Shown here: positions 7,310 through 16,061 of the stretch, piece after piece
Numbering within the stretch: position 1 is the first letter of the stretch
Layout: each line of letters begins with the position of its first letter
Source of the DNA: Neisseria meningitidis
Lineage (GTDB): Bacteria; Pseudomonadota; Gammaproteobacteria; Burkholderiales; Neisseriaceae
DNA length: 64,000 nucleotides
Assembly (NCBI RefSeq): GCF_900638555.1
Contig: NZ_LR134525.1
Span: 62,001 to 126,000, forward strand
Direction: 5' to 3'
Position numbers and translations under genes: made by a program
The notes under the pieces: generated by a model
What the model saw: the letters and a program-made list of their open reading frames with translations, nothing else
Databases searched by the model: none
Told to the model about the DNA's origin: nothing

Positions 7310-8884
7310 ATGGCTCAAATCCAAATGAGCGCAAATGTTAAAACCATCAACGCCGTCTTTGCCGCCATGCTGGTAGGTACAGTCGGCTATTTTATTTATT
7401 GGGGCTTGGGTTATACCCATTACAATTACGCCGCCTTATTCATTATTGCCACGATGTTCGGCGTGTTTATGGCGTTCAACATCGGCGGCAACGATGTTGC
7501 CAATTCTTTCGGCACCAGCGTCGGTGCGGGTACGCTGACCATCCCGCAGGCTTTGCTGATTGCGGCGGTATTTGAGGTCAGCGGCGCGGTCATCGCGGGC
7601 GGTGAGGTAACCAATACCATACGCAAAGGCATCGTCGATTTGAAGGGTGTTGATTTCGAACCCATACAGTTTGTGTTTATTATGATGTCCGCGCTTTTGG
7701 CGGCGGCGTTGTGGCTGTTGTTTGCCTCGAAAAAAGGGCTTCCGGTATCTACCACCCATTCCATTATCGGCGGCATTGTCGGCAGCGCGGTATGTATGGC
7801 GGTAATGAACGATGCCGCATCGGGCGATTTGATACGTTGGGGCAAGCTGGGCGGTATTGGTGTTTCTTGGGTATTGTCGCCCGTGTTGGGCGGCGCGGTG
7901 TCCTATTTCCTGTTTTCGCGCGTCAAGAAAAACGTCTTAGATTACAACGCTTGGGCGGAAGGCACGCTCAAGGGCATCAAGCAGGAAAAAAAGGCCTATA
8001 AAGAACGGCACCGCCTGTTTTTCGAGGGTTTGTCCGAAGCCGAAAAAGTCGAGTACGCCACCAAAATGGCGCACGACGCGCAAATTTACGACGAACCCGA
8101 ATTCGATCCGCAAGAGCTGCAATCGGAGTATTACCGCGGTCTTTATGCGTTCGACAACCGTAAAAACAATGTCGATTCCTACAAAGCGCTGCATTCTTGG
8201 ATTCCCTTTATCGCTTCGTTCGGCGCGATGATGATTTCCGCTATGCTGATTTTCAAGGGCTTGAAAAACCTGCATTTGGGGATGAGCAACGTCAACAGCT
8301 TCCTGACCATCTTTATGATAGGCGCGGCGGTGTGGATGGGGACGTTTGTGTTTGCCAAAAGCCTCAAGCGTAAAGACTTGGGCAAATCAACCTTTCAGAT
8401 GTTTTCATGGATGCAGGTCTTTACCGCCTGCGGCTTCGCATTCAGCCACGGGGCGAACGATATCGCCAACGCCATCGGTCCGTTTGCCGCGATTATGGAT
8501 GTTTTGCGTACCAACAGCGTTGCCGCGCAAAATGTCGTCCCCCCGATTGCGATGCTGACTTTCGGTATCGCGCTGATTGTCGGTTTGTGGTTTGTCGGTA
8601 AAGAGGTGATTAAAACCGTCGGTACGAGTTTGGCGGAAATGCATCCTGCTTCGGGTTTTACCGCCGAACTGTCCGCCGCATCCGTCGTGATGGGCGCGTC
8701 GCTGATGGGGCTGCCCGTGTCCAGTACGCATATCTTGGTCGGCGCGGTACTCGGCATCGGTCTGGTCAACCGCAATGCCAACTGGAAACTGATGAAGCCC
8801 ATCGGTTTGGCGTGGGTCATTACCCTGCCTGCCGCCGCCGTATTGTCGGTTGTCTGCTACTTGGTTTTACAGGCAGTATTCTGA
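7310..8884 (+). CDS. PiT-family inorganic phosphate transporter
   Basis: A 524-residue inner-membrane protein of the PiT/PHO-4 family, which couples uptake of (metal-)phosphate to cations. Both duplicated signature blocks are present: GGNDVANSFGTSVGAGTLT near residue 58 and HGANDIANAIGPFAA near residue 384. There are hydrophobic segments at both ends and a large charged cytoplasmic loop at about 205-290 (KQEKKAYKERHRL...). AAAGGAAG lies before the ATG. It is a single gene ending at a DUS terminator. The substrate is inferred from the family; sulphate permease activity, reported for some relatives, is less likely. Confidence 0.9.
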   Translation: MAQIQMSANVKTINAVFAAMLVGTVGYFIYWGLGYTHYNYAALFIIATMFGVFMAFNIGGNDVANSFGTSVGAGTLTIPQALLIAAVFEVSGAVIAGGEVTNTIRKGIVDLKGVDFEPIQFVFIMMSALLAAALWLLFASKKGLPVSTTHSIIGGIVGSAVCMAVMNDAASGDLIRWGKLGGIGVSWVLSPVLGGAVSYFLFSRVKKNVLDYNAWAEGTLKGIKQEKKAYKERHRLFFEGLSEAEKVEYATKMAHDAQIYDEPEFDPQELQSEYYRGLYAFDNRKNNVDSYKALHSWIPFIASFGAMMISAMLIFKGLKNLHLGMSNVNSFLTIFMIGAAVWMGTFVFAKSLKRKDLGKSTFQMFSWMQVFTACGFAFSHGANDIANAIGPFAAIMDVLRTNSVAAQNVVPPIAMLTFGIALIVGLWFVGKEVIKTVGTSLAEMHPASGFTAELSAASVVMGASLMGLPVSSTHILVGAVLGIGLVNRNANWKLMKPIGLAWVITLPAAAVLSVVCYLVLQAVF

Positions 8885-8897
8885 TTGTAAAATACTG

Positions 8898-8930
8898 ATG
8901 CCGTCTGAACCCGTGTTCAGACGGCATTTT
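8898..8930. terminator. Inverted DUS pair after the phosphate transporter
   Basis: ATGCCGTCTGAAC and GTTCAGACGGCATTTT with a short loop, 13 bases past the stop codon. Confidence 0.75.
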
Positions 8931-8993
8931 GTTGATGGAATGTGCGGGCTTGTGCCTTATGCACAATCTGTTCTGTCGGGATATGCCGTTTGG

Positions 8994-9097
8994 TATAGTG
9001 ATTAACAAAAATCAGGACAAGGCGACGAAGCCGCAGACAGTACAGATAGTACAGCAAGGCGAGGCAACGCTGTACTGGTTTTTGTTAATCCACTATA
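8994..9097. mobile_element. Correia element (CREE), 104 bp, short form
   Basis: It has TATAGTG at the left and CACTATA at the right, with the typical internal GGACAAGGCGACGAAGCCGC and CAGACAGTACAGATAGTAC parts. The left terminal repeat lacks one G (TATAGTGATT instead of TATAGTGGATT). It lies between the convergent phosphate transporter and hemN genes. The rest of 8931-9236 shows no supportable gene. Confidence 0.9.
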
Positions 9098-9185
9098 TCT
9101 TGGTTTCGGAACGGTCGGACACAAAGGTGCGGAACGTTATGATATGCCGCCGCCTGTTCTTGAAAACACTTATCCTGCCGGCAGC

Positions 9186-9221
9186 AAAATGCCGTCTGAA
9201 AAAGCCTTTCAGACGGCATTT
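9186..9221. terminator. Inverted DUS pair after hemN
   Basis: AAAATGCCGTCTGAAA and TTTCAGACGGCATTT form a stem just past the hemN stop. Confidence 0.7.
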
Positions 9222-9236
9222 GTACGTTAGCCACAA

Positions 9237-10658
9237 TCACACCGTTTGCGAATATTTCGCCTTGGTTTCTTTATGGCGCAGGTGGTAATCGAAAACCATG
9301 GCGATGTTGCGGATGAGGAAGCGTCCTTTCGGGGTAACGGTCAGTCCGTGGCTGTTCAGGCGCACCAATCCCAAACCGGCGAGTTTTTCCAAATCCGCCA
9401 GTTCGTCTTTGAAGTAGCGGTCGAACGGGATGCCGAACATACTTTCGTAAATCCGATAGTCGAGCGCGAAACGGCACATCAAATCCTGAATGATGTTGCG
9501 GCGCAGGATGTCGTCCTGATTGAGCTGATAACCGCGCATGATGGGCAGTCTGCCTTCGTCGATGGCGGCATAGTAGGCATCGATGTCGCGTTCGTTTTGG
9601 GAATAGGTGCTGCCGATTTTGCCGATGGACGACACGCCGATGGCGACCAAATCGCAATCCGCGTAGGTCGAATAGCCTTGGAAGTTGCGCTGGAGGAAGC
9701 CTTCTTTGAGGGCGATGGAGAGTTCGTCGTCAGGTTTGGCGAAATGATCCATGCCGATGAAGACGTAGCCGCGTTCGGTTAGGGTTTGGACGCAGTATTG
9801 CAGCATATCGAGCTTCTCTTCGCTGTCGGGGACGGAGGCGGTATCGATGCGGCGTTGCGGTTTGAACACGTGCGGCAGGTGGGCGTAGTGATAAAGGGCG
9901 AGGCGGTCGGGATCGAGCGACAAAACGGTATCGATGGTGGTTTTGATGCTTTCCGAAGTCTGGTGCGGCAGGCCGTAAATCAAATCGACGCTGACGGATT
10001 TGAACCCCGCTTCGCGCGCCGCATCGATGACTTCTTTGGTTTCTTCGTAACTTTGGATGCGGTTGACCGCCGCCTGCACTTTGGGGTCGAAATCCTGAAT
10101 GCCGATGCTCATGCGGTTGAAGCCGAGTCTGCCGAGCATGAGGACGGTGTCGCGGCTGACTTTGCGCGGGTCGATTTCGATGGAGTATTCGCCGGTGGGG
10201 ATTAACTCGAAATGTTTGCGTATCATGCGGAAGACACGTTCGATCTGTTCGTCGCTCAAAAAGGTCGGAGTGCCGCCGCCGAAGTGCAGTTGGGCAAGCT
10301 GGTGCCGTCCGTTCAGATGTGGAGCGAGCAGTTCCATTTCTTTTTCAAGATATTCGATGTAGGCATCGGCGCGGCTTTTGTCTTTGGTGATGATTTTGTT
10401 GCAGCCGCAGTAGTAGCAGATGGTGTTGCAGAACGGAATGTGAATGTAAAGGGAAAGCGGTTTGTTTAACGCGCCCATACCGCGCAAATGTAAAGCTTTG
10501 ATATATTCGCCTTCGCGGAAACCGTCATGGAAACGGTCGGCGGTAGGGTAGGAAGTGTAGCGCGGGCCGCTGGCGGGCAGGCTGGCAATCAGCGCGCGGT
10601 CAAACTCGGGACGGTCATCGTTTACATTGTGATTGTTCTGTATCTGAATGATTTTCAT
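9237..10658 (-). CDS. hemN: Oxygen-independent coproporphyrinogen III oxidase (HemN)
   Basis: A radical-SAM enzyme that converts coproporphyrinogen III to protoporphyrinogen IX without oxygen in heme synthesis. The 473-residue protein has the CxxxCxxC cluster motif in IPFCNTICYYCGCNK (about residues 77-84), the SAM-binding GGGTP at about 127, and the HemN-type N-terminus GPRYTSYPTADRF. The length matches true HemN, not shorter HemW. The start has no clear ribosome site (CACACACC precedes the ATG). An FNR box lies about 80 bases upstream in the region shared with the divergent fnr, which fits anaerobic induction. Confidence 0.93.
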   Translation of the reverse strand: MKIIQIQNNHNVNDDRPEFDRALIASLPASGPRYTSYPTADRFHDGFREGEYIKALHLRGMGALNKPLSLYIHIPFCNTICYYCGCNKIITKDKSRADAYIEYLEKEMELLAPHLNGRHQLAQLHFGGGTPTFLSDEQIERVFRMIRKHFELIPTGEYSIEIDPRKVSRDTVLMLGRLGFNRMSIGIQDFDPKVQAAVNRIQSYEETKEVIDAAREAGFKSVSVDLIYGLPHQTSESIKTTIDTVLSLDPDRLALYHYAHLPHVFKPQRRIDTASVPDSEEKLDMLQYCVQTLTERGYVFIGMDHFAKPDDELSIALKEGFLQRNFQGYSTYADCDLVAIGVSSIGKIGSTYSQNERDIDAYYAAIDEGRLPIMRGYQLNQDDILRRNIIQDLMCRFALDYRIYESMFGIPFDRYFKDELADLEKLAGLGLVRLNSHGLTVTPKGRFLIRNIAMVFDYHLRHKETKAKYSQTV

Positions 10659-10731
10659 GGTGTGTGTGGTTTTATGATGTTAGTCAAATTTTGGATAGTT
10701 TGGTAGAATGCCACAGTATGATAAACCTGTC

Positions 10732-10745
10732 TTGATATGTGTCAA
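10732..10745. promoter_or_regulatory. FNR box in the hemN-fnr intergenic region
   Basis: TTGATATGTGTCAA matches the FNR/CRP-type consensus TTGAT-N4-ATCAA at nine of ten fixed positions. It lies 74 bases from the hemN start and 114 from the fnr start. It could control hemN, autoregulate fnr, or both. Confidence 0.65.
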
Positions 10746-10753
10746 TAAGCACA

Positions 10754-10823
10754 TATAGTGGATTAAATTTAAATAAGGACAAGGCGAGGCAACGCCGTAC
10801 TGGTTTAAATTTAATCCACTATA
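10754..10823. mobile_element. Minimal Correia element (70 bp) upstream of fnr
   Basis: TATAGTGGATTAAATTTAAA and its inverse TTTAAATTTAATCCACTATA bound a very short core (AAGGACAAGGCGAGGCAACG). It is internally deleted compared with the 106- and 155-bp forms. It ends 35 bases before the fnr start and separates the FNR box from the gene. Confidence 0.85.
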
Positions 10824-10858
10824 ATCATGATGGGGCAAAGCGCACAAAAAGGTACGGT

Positions 10859-11593
10859 ATGGCTTCGCATAATACTACACATCAGATGAAAACGCTGTGT
10901 TCTTCCTGTTCTTTGCGGGAACTCTGCCTGCCTGTCGGGCTGCTGCCCAACGAGCTCAGCCAACTCGATGCCGTCATCCGTCAAAGCCGCCGCCTGAAAA
11001 AGGGCGAATACCTGTTCTGTGTCGGCGAAGCCTTTACCTCGCTCTTTGCCATCCGTTCGGGCTTCTTCAAAACAACCGTCGCCAGTCAGGACGGCCGCGA
11101 TCAGGTAACGGGTTTCTTTATGTCGGGCGAACTCATCGGCATGGACGGCATCTGTTCCCATGTGCACAGTTGCGACGCGGTCGCCTTGGAAGACAGCGAA
11201 GTGTGCGAACTGCCGTTTACCCACATCGAAGAACTGGGGCAAAACATCCCCAGCCTGCGTACGCACTTCTTCCGCATGATGAGCCGTGAAATCGTGCGCG
11301 ACCAAGGTGTTATGCTGCTGTTGGGCAATATGCGCGCCGAAGAGCGGATTGCCGCCTTCCTGCTGAACCTTTCCCAACGCCTTTATTCCCGAGGTTTTGC
11401 TGCCAACGACTTCATCTTAAGAATGTCCCGCGAAGAAATCGGCAGTTATCTCGGGCTGAAACTTGAAACCGTCAGCCGCACATTATCCAAGTTCCATCAG
11501 GAAGGATTGATTTCCGTCGAACACAAACACATCAAGATCCTCAATCTGCAGGTGTTGAAGAAGATGGTATCCGGTTGTTCGCACGCCATTTGA
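10859..11593 (+). CDS. fnr: FNR anaerobic transcription regulator
   Basis: A CRP/FNR-family regulator that senses oxygen with a [4Fe-4S] cluster and activates anaerobic respiration genes. The 244-residue product has Cys14, Cys17 and Cys23 in CSSCSLREL and the fourth ligand Cys116 in SEVCELPF. The cyclic-nucleotide-like sensor spans about 25-150, and the helix-turn-helix EIGSYLGLKLETVSRTLSKF is at about 195-215, with the FNR-type E-xxSR recognition helix. I chose the ATG at 10859 because AAAGG lies before it and because the longer frame runs through the Correia element. Confidence 0.93.
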   Translation: MASHNTTHQMKTLCSSCSLRELCLPVGLLPNELSQLDAVIRQSRRLKKGEYLFCVGEAFTSLFAIRSGFFKTTVASQDGRDQVTGFFMSGELIGMDGICSHVHSCDAVALEDSEVCELPFTHIEELGQNIPSLRTHFFRMMSREIVRDQGVMLLLGNMRAEERIAAFLLNLSQRLYSRGFAANDFILRMSREEIGSYLGLKLETVSRTLSKFHQEGLISVEHKHIKILNLQVLKKMVSGCSHAI

Positions 11594-11633
11594 TTAACCC
11601 GTACGAACATTTCAGACGGCATTCTCAATAAAC

Positions 11634-11661
11634 ACAGGGCAGACGAAAACATCTGTCCTGT
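11634..11661 (+). terminator. Terminator of fnr
   Basis: ACAGGGCAGA pairs with TCTGTCCTGT (one G-U) over an eight-base loop, followed by TTGTTG. A wider DUS pair (TTCAGACGGC at 11611 and GCCGTCTGAA at 11683) encloses the hairpin. Confidence 0.6.
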
Positions 11662-11705
11662 TTGTTGTATCTGCCGCAAAGTGCCGTCTGAAAACCGGCA
11701 GCCGC

Positions 11706-12655
11706 CTAAATCGAAAAATCCTCGCTGATGGGCGTGTACAGAATCCTATCCACCTTCTCGCGTGTCAGGTGCGGCGCAAACGCTTGGATAAAGTCGTAGG
11801 CATATCCGCGCAAATAAGTATCGCTGCGCAAAGCAATCCACGTCGGCGACGGCTCGAACAGGTGTGCCGCATCCACAAGCTGCAAATCGCCGTCCGTATC
11901 CAGGTTGTACGCCATTTTCGCCATCAGTCCCACGCCCAAACCCAAGCGCACATAAGTCTTCAATACGTCCGTATCCGCCGCCGCCAATGCGACATCCGGC
12001 TGTTCCAAACGGGCTTTGGAAAATGCCCGCGCGATGCTGCTGCCCGTGTTGAATGCAAATTCATAGGTAATTAGTGGAAACCTCGCCAAATCTTCAATAC
12101 GGAGGGGTTTCTGCATTCGAGCAAGGGGTGGTCGTTCGGTACGATAACCGCATGAGTCCAGTCATAGCAGGGAAGTTTTCCCAGTTCGGGATGGTCGTCT
12201 ATCCGTTCCGTAACAATCGCCAAGTCCGCCTCGCCTGAGGTAACCATACGTGCGATGGCGGCAGGGCTCCCCTGTTTGATGGTCAGGTTGACTTTCGGAT
12301 AGCGTTTCACAAAATCGGCAACAATCAAGGGTAGGGCATAGCGTGCCTGAGTATGCGTCGTGGCAACCGTCAGCGAACCGCTGTCCTGTCCGGTAAACTC
12401 GCTGCCGATATTTTTAATGTTCTGTACATCGCGTAAAATACGTTCCGCAATATCCAAAACCACCTTGCCCGGCTGCGAGACCGAAACCACGCGCTTGCCG
12501 CTGCGGATAAAAATCTGAATGCCGATTTCTTCTTCCAGCAATTTGATTTGTTTGGAGATGCCGGGTTGCGAAGTAAACAAGGCTTCGGCCGCTTCGGAAA
12601 CGTTCAGGTTGTGCCGGTAAACTTCTAAGGCGTATTTCAATTGTTGTAATTTCAT
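11706..12655 (-). pseudogene. cysB: Frameshifted CysB/Cbl-type LysR regulator
   Basis: LysR-family regulators of this type switch on sulphate assimilation in response to N-acetylserine. The first frame (12655-12071) has the N-terminal helix-turn-helix MKLQQLKYALEVYRHNLNVS... EALFTSQPGISKQI and the first half of the effector domain (THTQARYALP). It then runs out of frame after HPLLEC. The second frame (to 11706) continues KPLRIEDLARFPLITYEF... with good similarity to the end of CysB. The joint at about 12110-12118 (GAATGCAGAAACCCC) needs one extra base, for example GAATGCAAGAAACCC. The total would be about 316 residues, near the normal CysB length. A sequencing error cannot be excluded. Confidence 0.8.
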
Positions 12656-12882
12656 GGCGGGTCGGTGTGGGTCTGTGTCGGGTGGCTGAACATTGTTTAT
12701 AATTTATCATATTTTCTTGCCGGTACGGTATGGGGCTTTGCCGTTGTGTTTGTTGTTTTTGTGCAACGGCAATCGTGCGATATGGAAAAAATCCCCCTAA
12801 AGTAATGACACGGAATTGATTTTTCGGCATGATAGACTATCAGGAAACAGGCTGTTTTACGGTTGTTTTCAGGCGTTGAGTA

Positions 12883-12912
12883 TTGACAGTCCTCCCCCTG
12901 CTTCTTTATAGT
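12883..12912 (+). promoter_or_regulatory. Promoter of rmpM
   Basis: A perfect -35 TTGACA (12883-12888) and -10 TATAGT (12907-12912) are spaced 18 bases apart. This gives a leader of about 100 bases before the ATG at 13019, with GAGGG as the ribosome site. A strong promoter fits an abundant outer-membrane protein. Confidence 0.7.
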
Positions 12913-13018
12913 GGAGACTGAAATATCCGATTTGCCGCCATGTTTCTACAGCGGCCTGTATGTTGGCAATTCAGCAGTTGCTTCTGTATCTGCTGTACAA
13001 ATTTAATGAGGGAATAAA

Positions 13019-13747
13019 ATGACCAAACAGCTGAAATTAAGCGCATTATTCGTTGCATTGCTCGCTTCCGGCACTGCTGTTGCGGGCGAGGCGTCCGTTC
13101 AGGGTTACACCGTAAGCGGCCAGTCGAACGAAATCGTACGCAACAACTATGGCGAATGCTGGAAAAACGCCTACTTTGATAAAGCAAGCCAAGGTCGCGT
13201 AGAATGCGGCGATGCGGTTGCTGCCCCCGAACCCGAGCCAGAACCCGAACCCGCACCCGCGCCTGTCGTCGTTGTGGAGCAGGCTCCGCAATATGTTGAT
13301 GAAACCATTTCCCTGTCTGCCAAAACCCTGTTCGGTTTCGATAAGGATTCATTGCGCGCCGAAGCTCAAGACAACCTGAAAGTATTGGCGCAACGCCTGG
13401 GTCAAACCAATATCCAATCTGTCCGCGTCGAAGGCCATACCGACTTTATGGGTTCTGACAAATACAATCAGGCCCTGTCCGAACGCCGCGCATACGTAGT
13501 GGCAAACAACCTGGTCAGCAACGGCGTACCTGTTTCTAGAATTTCTGCTGTCGGCTTGGGCGAATCTCAAGCGCAAATGACTCAAGTTTGTGAAGCCGAA
13601 GTTGCCAAACTGGGTGCGAAAGTCTCTAAAGCCAAAAAACGTGAGGCTCTGATTGCATGTATCGAACCTGACCGCCGTGTGGATGTGAAAATCCGCAGCA
13701 TCGTAACCCGTCAGGTTGTGCCGGCACACAATCATCACCAACACTAA
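13019..13747 (+). CDS. rmpM: Reduction-modifiable protein M (class 4 OMP, PIII-like)
   Basis: A 242-residue outer-membrane-associated protein that anchors porins to peptidoglycan. Signal peptide [22 protein letters not shown]; mature part with a disulphide pair near the front, a Pro-rich hinge ([12 protein letters not shown], about residues 70-82), and an OmpA-type peptidoglycan-binding domain ([35 protein letters not shown]). It ends with a His-rich tail PAHNHHQH. It is a single gene with its own strong promoter and a classic terminator. The same protein in gonococci is target of blocking antibodies. Confidence 0.96.
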   Translation: MTKQLKLSALFVALLASGTAVAGEASVQGYTVSGQSNEIVRNNYGECWKNAYFDKASQGRVECGDAVAAPEPEPEPEPAPAPVVVVEQAPQYVDETISLSAKTLFGFDKDSLRAEAQDNLKVLAQRLGQTNIQSVRVEGHTDFMGSDKYNQALSERRAYVVANNLVSNGVPVSRISAVGLGESQAQMTQVCEAEVAKLGAKVSKAKKREALIACIEPDRRVDVKIRSIVTRQVVPAHNHHQH

Positions 13748-13842
13748 GGCTAGGCAATATCTTGCCGATGCATGAGGTTAGTGGATTTTGTACCAGGTAC
13801 TGTTGCAATATTCGTGAAACGTCGGTCGGCATCGATGATGTG

Positions 13843-13877
13843 AAACAAACCCCCGCTTTTGCGGGGTTTGTTTTTTT
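13843..13877 (+). terminator. Rho-independent terminator of rmpM
   Basis: AAACAAACCCCCGC pairs with GCGGGGTTTGTTT around a TTTT loop, followed by a T run. Confidence 0.9.
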
Positions 13878-13960
13878 GGGTGGTTTTCTGAAACGGCTAT
13901 CGTCAGAATCGGGGTGCAGGTTCAGATTCAGATTCAGGTTTGTGTCCCATTGCCGTGCTT

Positions 13961-14116
13961 TATAGTGGATTAACAAAAATCAGGACAAGGCGACGGAGCC
14001 GCAGACAGTACAAATAGTACGGAACCGATTCACTCGGTGCTTCAGCACCTTAGAGAATCGTTCTCTTTGAGCTAAGGTAAGGCAACGCTGTACTGGTTTA
14101 AATTTAATCCACTATA
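13961..14116. mobile_element. Full-length Correia element (156 bp)
   Basis: Terminal repeats TATAGTGGATT...AATCCACTATA. It contains the roughly 50-bp internal block with CAGCACCTTAGAGAATCGTT that is found in long forms and is reported to bind IHF. Confidence 0.95.
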
Positions 14117-14567
14117 TCGGTTGAAACTCTGATTTTAAGGCGGTAGGATGTGGGTTTGCCCATAGAAAGGGAATCCTTTCTGTATCAAGCCCTGAAAGGG
14201 ATAATTCATACAAATTCACGCCTTTCCCCTTCATTGGGAAATGGATGGAATCGTGCCAGATGTGTGCGGCACTGTATGCCGGATATGGTTTTATCATCAG
14301 CCCTTTTCGGTTGAAACCTTGCCAGTTGCAGCGATTGAGCCTAATCGGTGGCGGAAGTTGCCGCTTTGCATTCGGGGTGGCGTGCAGTGCGGTGCTTTGA
14401 TATGCCGTTTGTGTGTTGAAACAGGGTGGTCGGTGCATACGGGTACGGTATGGCCAAAGCTAAAAGTGAAATACGCTGAAACACTGAATGAGCCGCTTTA
14501 TTGTTTGTACGGCCTTTGCTGCCTTGCTATGATTTAAATTGGATTCGCCCGCCGGATATTTTGGGAT
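14117..14567. other. 450-bp stretch without a supportable gene upstream of thiL
   Basis: There are only short frames on either strand, none with a ribosome site plus recognisable protein. A possible -10 TATGAT at about 14527 (TTGCTATGATTTAAAT) lies 35 bases before thiL and may be its promoter. A minus-strand frame of 108 codons is present but has no recognisable features. Confidence 0.4.
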
Positions 14568-15524
14568 ATGAAAGAATTTGACTTCATCAAACGGTATTTG
14601 CAAACAGGCACGGATAATGATGTCGTATTGGGCATAGGCGACGATGCGGCGATTGTCCGCCCGCGTGAAGGCTTCGATTTGTGTTTCAGTGCGGATATGC
14701 TTTTGAAGGACAGGCATTTTTTTGCAAATGTCAAACCTGAAGACTTGGCTTGGAAGGTTTTGGCCGTCAATGTTTCGGATATGGCGGCGATGGGTGCGAT
14801 ACCGCGTTGGGTGTTGCTGAGCGCGGCGTTGCCCGAATTGGATGAGGTATGGCTGAAACGGTTTTGCGGCAGCTTTTTCGGTTTGGCAAAAAAGTTTGGC
14901 GTAACGTTAATCGGCGGCGATACGACCAAGGGCGATATGGCGTTCAATGTAACCATTATCGGCGAATTGCCGAAGGGTAGGGCGTTGCGGCGTGATGCGG
15001 CGGTTGCGGGCGACGATATTTGGGTGTCGGGGCGTGTCGGTATGGCGGCGGCGGCTTTGAACTGCCGTCTGAAACGGTGTGTGTTGCCGGATGATGTGTT
15101 TGCCGAATGCGAACAAAAGCTGCTCCGCCCCGAGCCAAGGGTTGGGCTGGGGCTTGCGCTGTTGCCGTTTGCCCGGGCGGCGCAGGATGTTTCAGACGGC
15201 CTCGCGCAAGATTTGGGGCATATCCTGACCGCTTCCGGCGTGGGGGCGGAAATTTGGGCCGATTCGCTGCCGTCTTTATCCGTATTGAAAGATATTTTGC
15301 CCCGAGCGCAATGGCTGTCTTATACTTTGGCGGGCGGCGACGATTACGAGCTGGTGTTTACCGCGCCGGAAAGTTGCCGCAGCCGCGTGCTTGATGCGGC
15401 AGAACGGTGCGGCGTGCCGGTAACGCGCATCGGCAAAATCAACGGAGGATGCCGTCTGAAGGTTTTAGATGCCGACGGCAGGGAATTGGAACTACATTCT
15501 TTAGGATTCGATCATTTTGGCTGA
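14568..15524 (+). CDS. thiL: Thiamine-monophosphate kinase
   Basis: It phosphorylates thiamine monophosphate to thiamine diphosphate with ATP, the last step of cofactor synthesis. The 318-residue protein has the PurM/AIR-synthase-like signatures GIGDDAAIV (about 22-30), the NVSDMAAMGAIPRW Mg-binding block (about 68-82), LIGGDTTKGD (about 115) and DVSDGLAQDL (about 208). It overlaps pgpA by eight bases, a pairing seen in many beta- and gammaproteobacteria. Confidence 0.93.
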   Translation: MKEFDFIKRYLQTGTDNDVVLGIGDDAAIVRPREGFDLCFSADMLLKDRHFFANVKPEDLAWKVLAVNVSDMAAMGAIPRWVLLSAALPELDEVWLKRFCGSFFGLAKKFGVTLIGGDTTKGDMAFNVTIIGELPKGRALRRDAAVAGDDIWVSGRVGMAAAALNCRLKRCVLPDDVFAECEQKLLRPEPRVGLGLALLPFARAAQDVSDGLAQDLGHILTASGVGAEIWADSLPSLSVLKDILPRAQWLSYTLAGGDDYELVFTAPESCRSRVLDAAERCGVPVTRIGKINGGCRLKVLDADGRELELHSLGFDHFG

Positions 15525-16002
15525 TTTTAAACCTGACTTTGCGTGGCTGTTGAAACGACCGTTGTGTTTTTTGGCTTTTGGTTTCGGCAGCGGGCTGGCT
15601 CCGTTCGCGCCGGGTACATTTGGCACTTTGGCGGCACTGCCTTTGGCATTTGTGCTGATTTTGCTCGGCATAGACGGGCTGCTGCTGGCTTTTTTGTGTA
15701 TCGTGCTGTTTATGTTGGGCATACGCATTTGCGCTTATGCGGAACGTGAAACGGGTGTCAGCGACCATGGTGGGATTGTTTGGGACGAGATTGTCGCCAT
15801 GCTGTTTGTGCTGGCGTTTGTGCCGTTCAGGTGGACGTGGTGGCTGGCGGCATTTGTCCTATTCCGTCTGTTTGACGCGCTCAAACCGTCTCCCGTCGGT
15901 TGGTTTGACAAGAATCTGCACGGCGGTTTGGGCATTATGGCGGACGATATGGCGGCTGCGGTGATGACTTTGATTGTCTTGAGGATTGCAATGCTGTTTT
16001 AA
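15517..16002 (+). CDS. pgpA: Phosphatidylglycerophosphatase A
   Basis: An inner-membrane enzyme that removes phosphate from phosphatidylglycerophosphate to make phosphatidylglycerol. The 161-residue protein shows GFGSGLAPFAPGTFGTLAA at residues 24-42, the acidic motif GGIVWDEIVAM at about 87-97, and FDALKPSPVGWFD. It has three to four membrane segments. Its TTG start lies in the last codons of thiL (eight-base overlap), so translation is coupled. It ends near a DUS terminator shared with the convergent ettA. Confidence 0.92.
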   Translation: MADFKPDFAWLLKRPLCFLAFGFGSGLAPFAPGTFGTLAALPLAFVLILLGIDGLLLAFLCIVLFMLGIRICAYAERETGVSDHGGIVWDEIVAMLFVLAFVPFRWTWWLAAFVLFRLFDALKPSPVGWFDKNLHGGLGIMADDMAAAVMTLIVLRIAMLF

Positions 16003-16020
16003 ACGGTGCTGCCTTGTAAA

Positions 16021-16051
16021 AATGCCGTCTGAAAGCCTTTCAGACGGCATT
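16021..16051. terminator. Inverted DUS pair between pgpA and ettA
   Basis: AATGCCGTCTGAAAG and CTTTCAGACGGCATT pair with almost no loop. It serves both convergent genes. Confidence 0.8.
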
Positions 16052-16061
16052 GTTTCGGAGG

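Noticed and set aside
9100..9236. Plus-strand codons that look like a gene tail after the Correia element (GHKGAERYDMPPPVLEN)
   Set aside because: Too short, with no matching 5' part on the other side of the element; kept out as unsupported.
12907..12915. TATAGTGGA upstream of rmpM as a Correia end
   Set aside because: Only nine bases match and no partner end is found; it is better explained as the -10 of the rmpM promoter.
14112..14438. 108-codon minus-strand frame upstream of thiL
   Set aside because: No ribosome site, no recognisable motif, and the end runs into a Correia element; I could not support it as a gene.
14568..15524. TPP riboswitch before thiL
   Set aside because: No THI-box-like conserved bases were seen in the upstream 450 bases.
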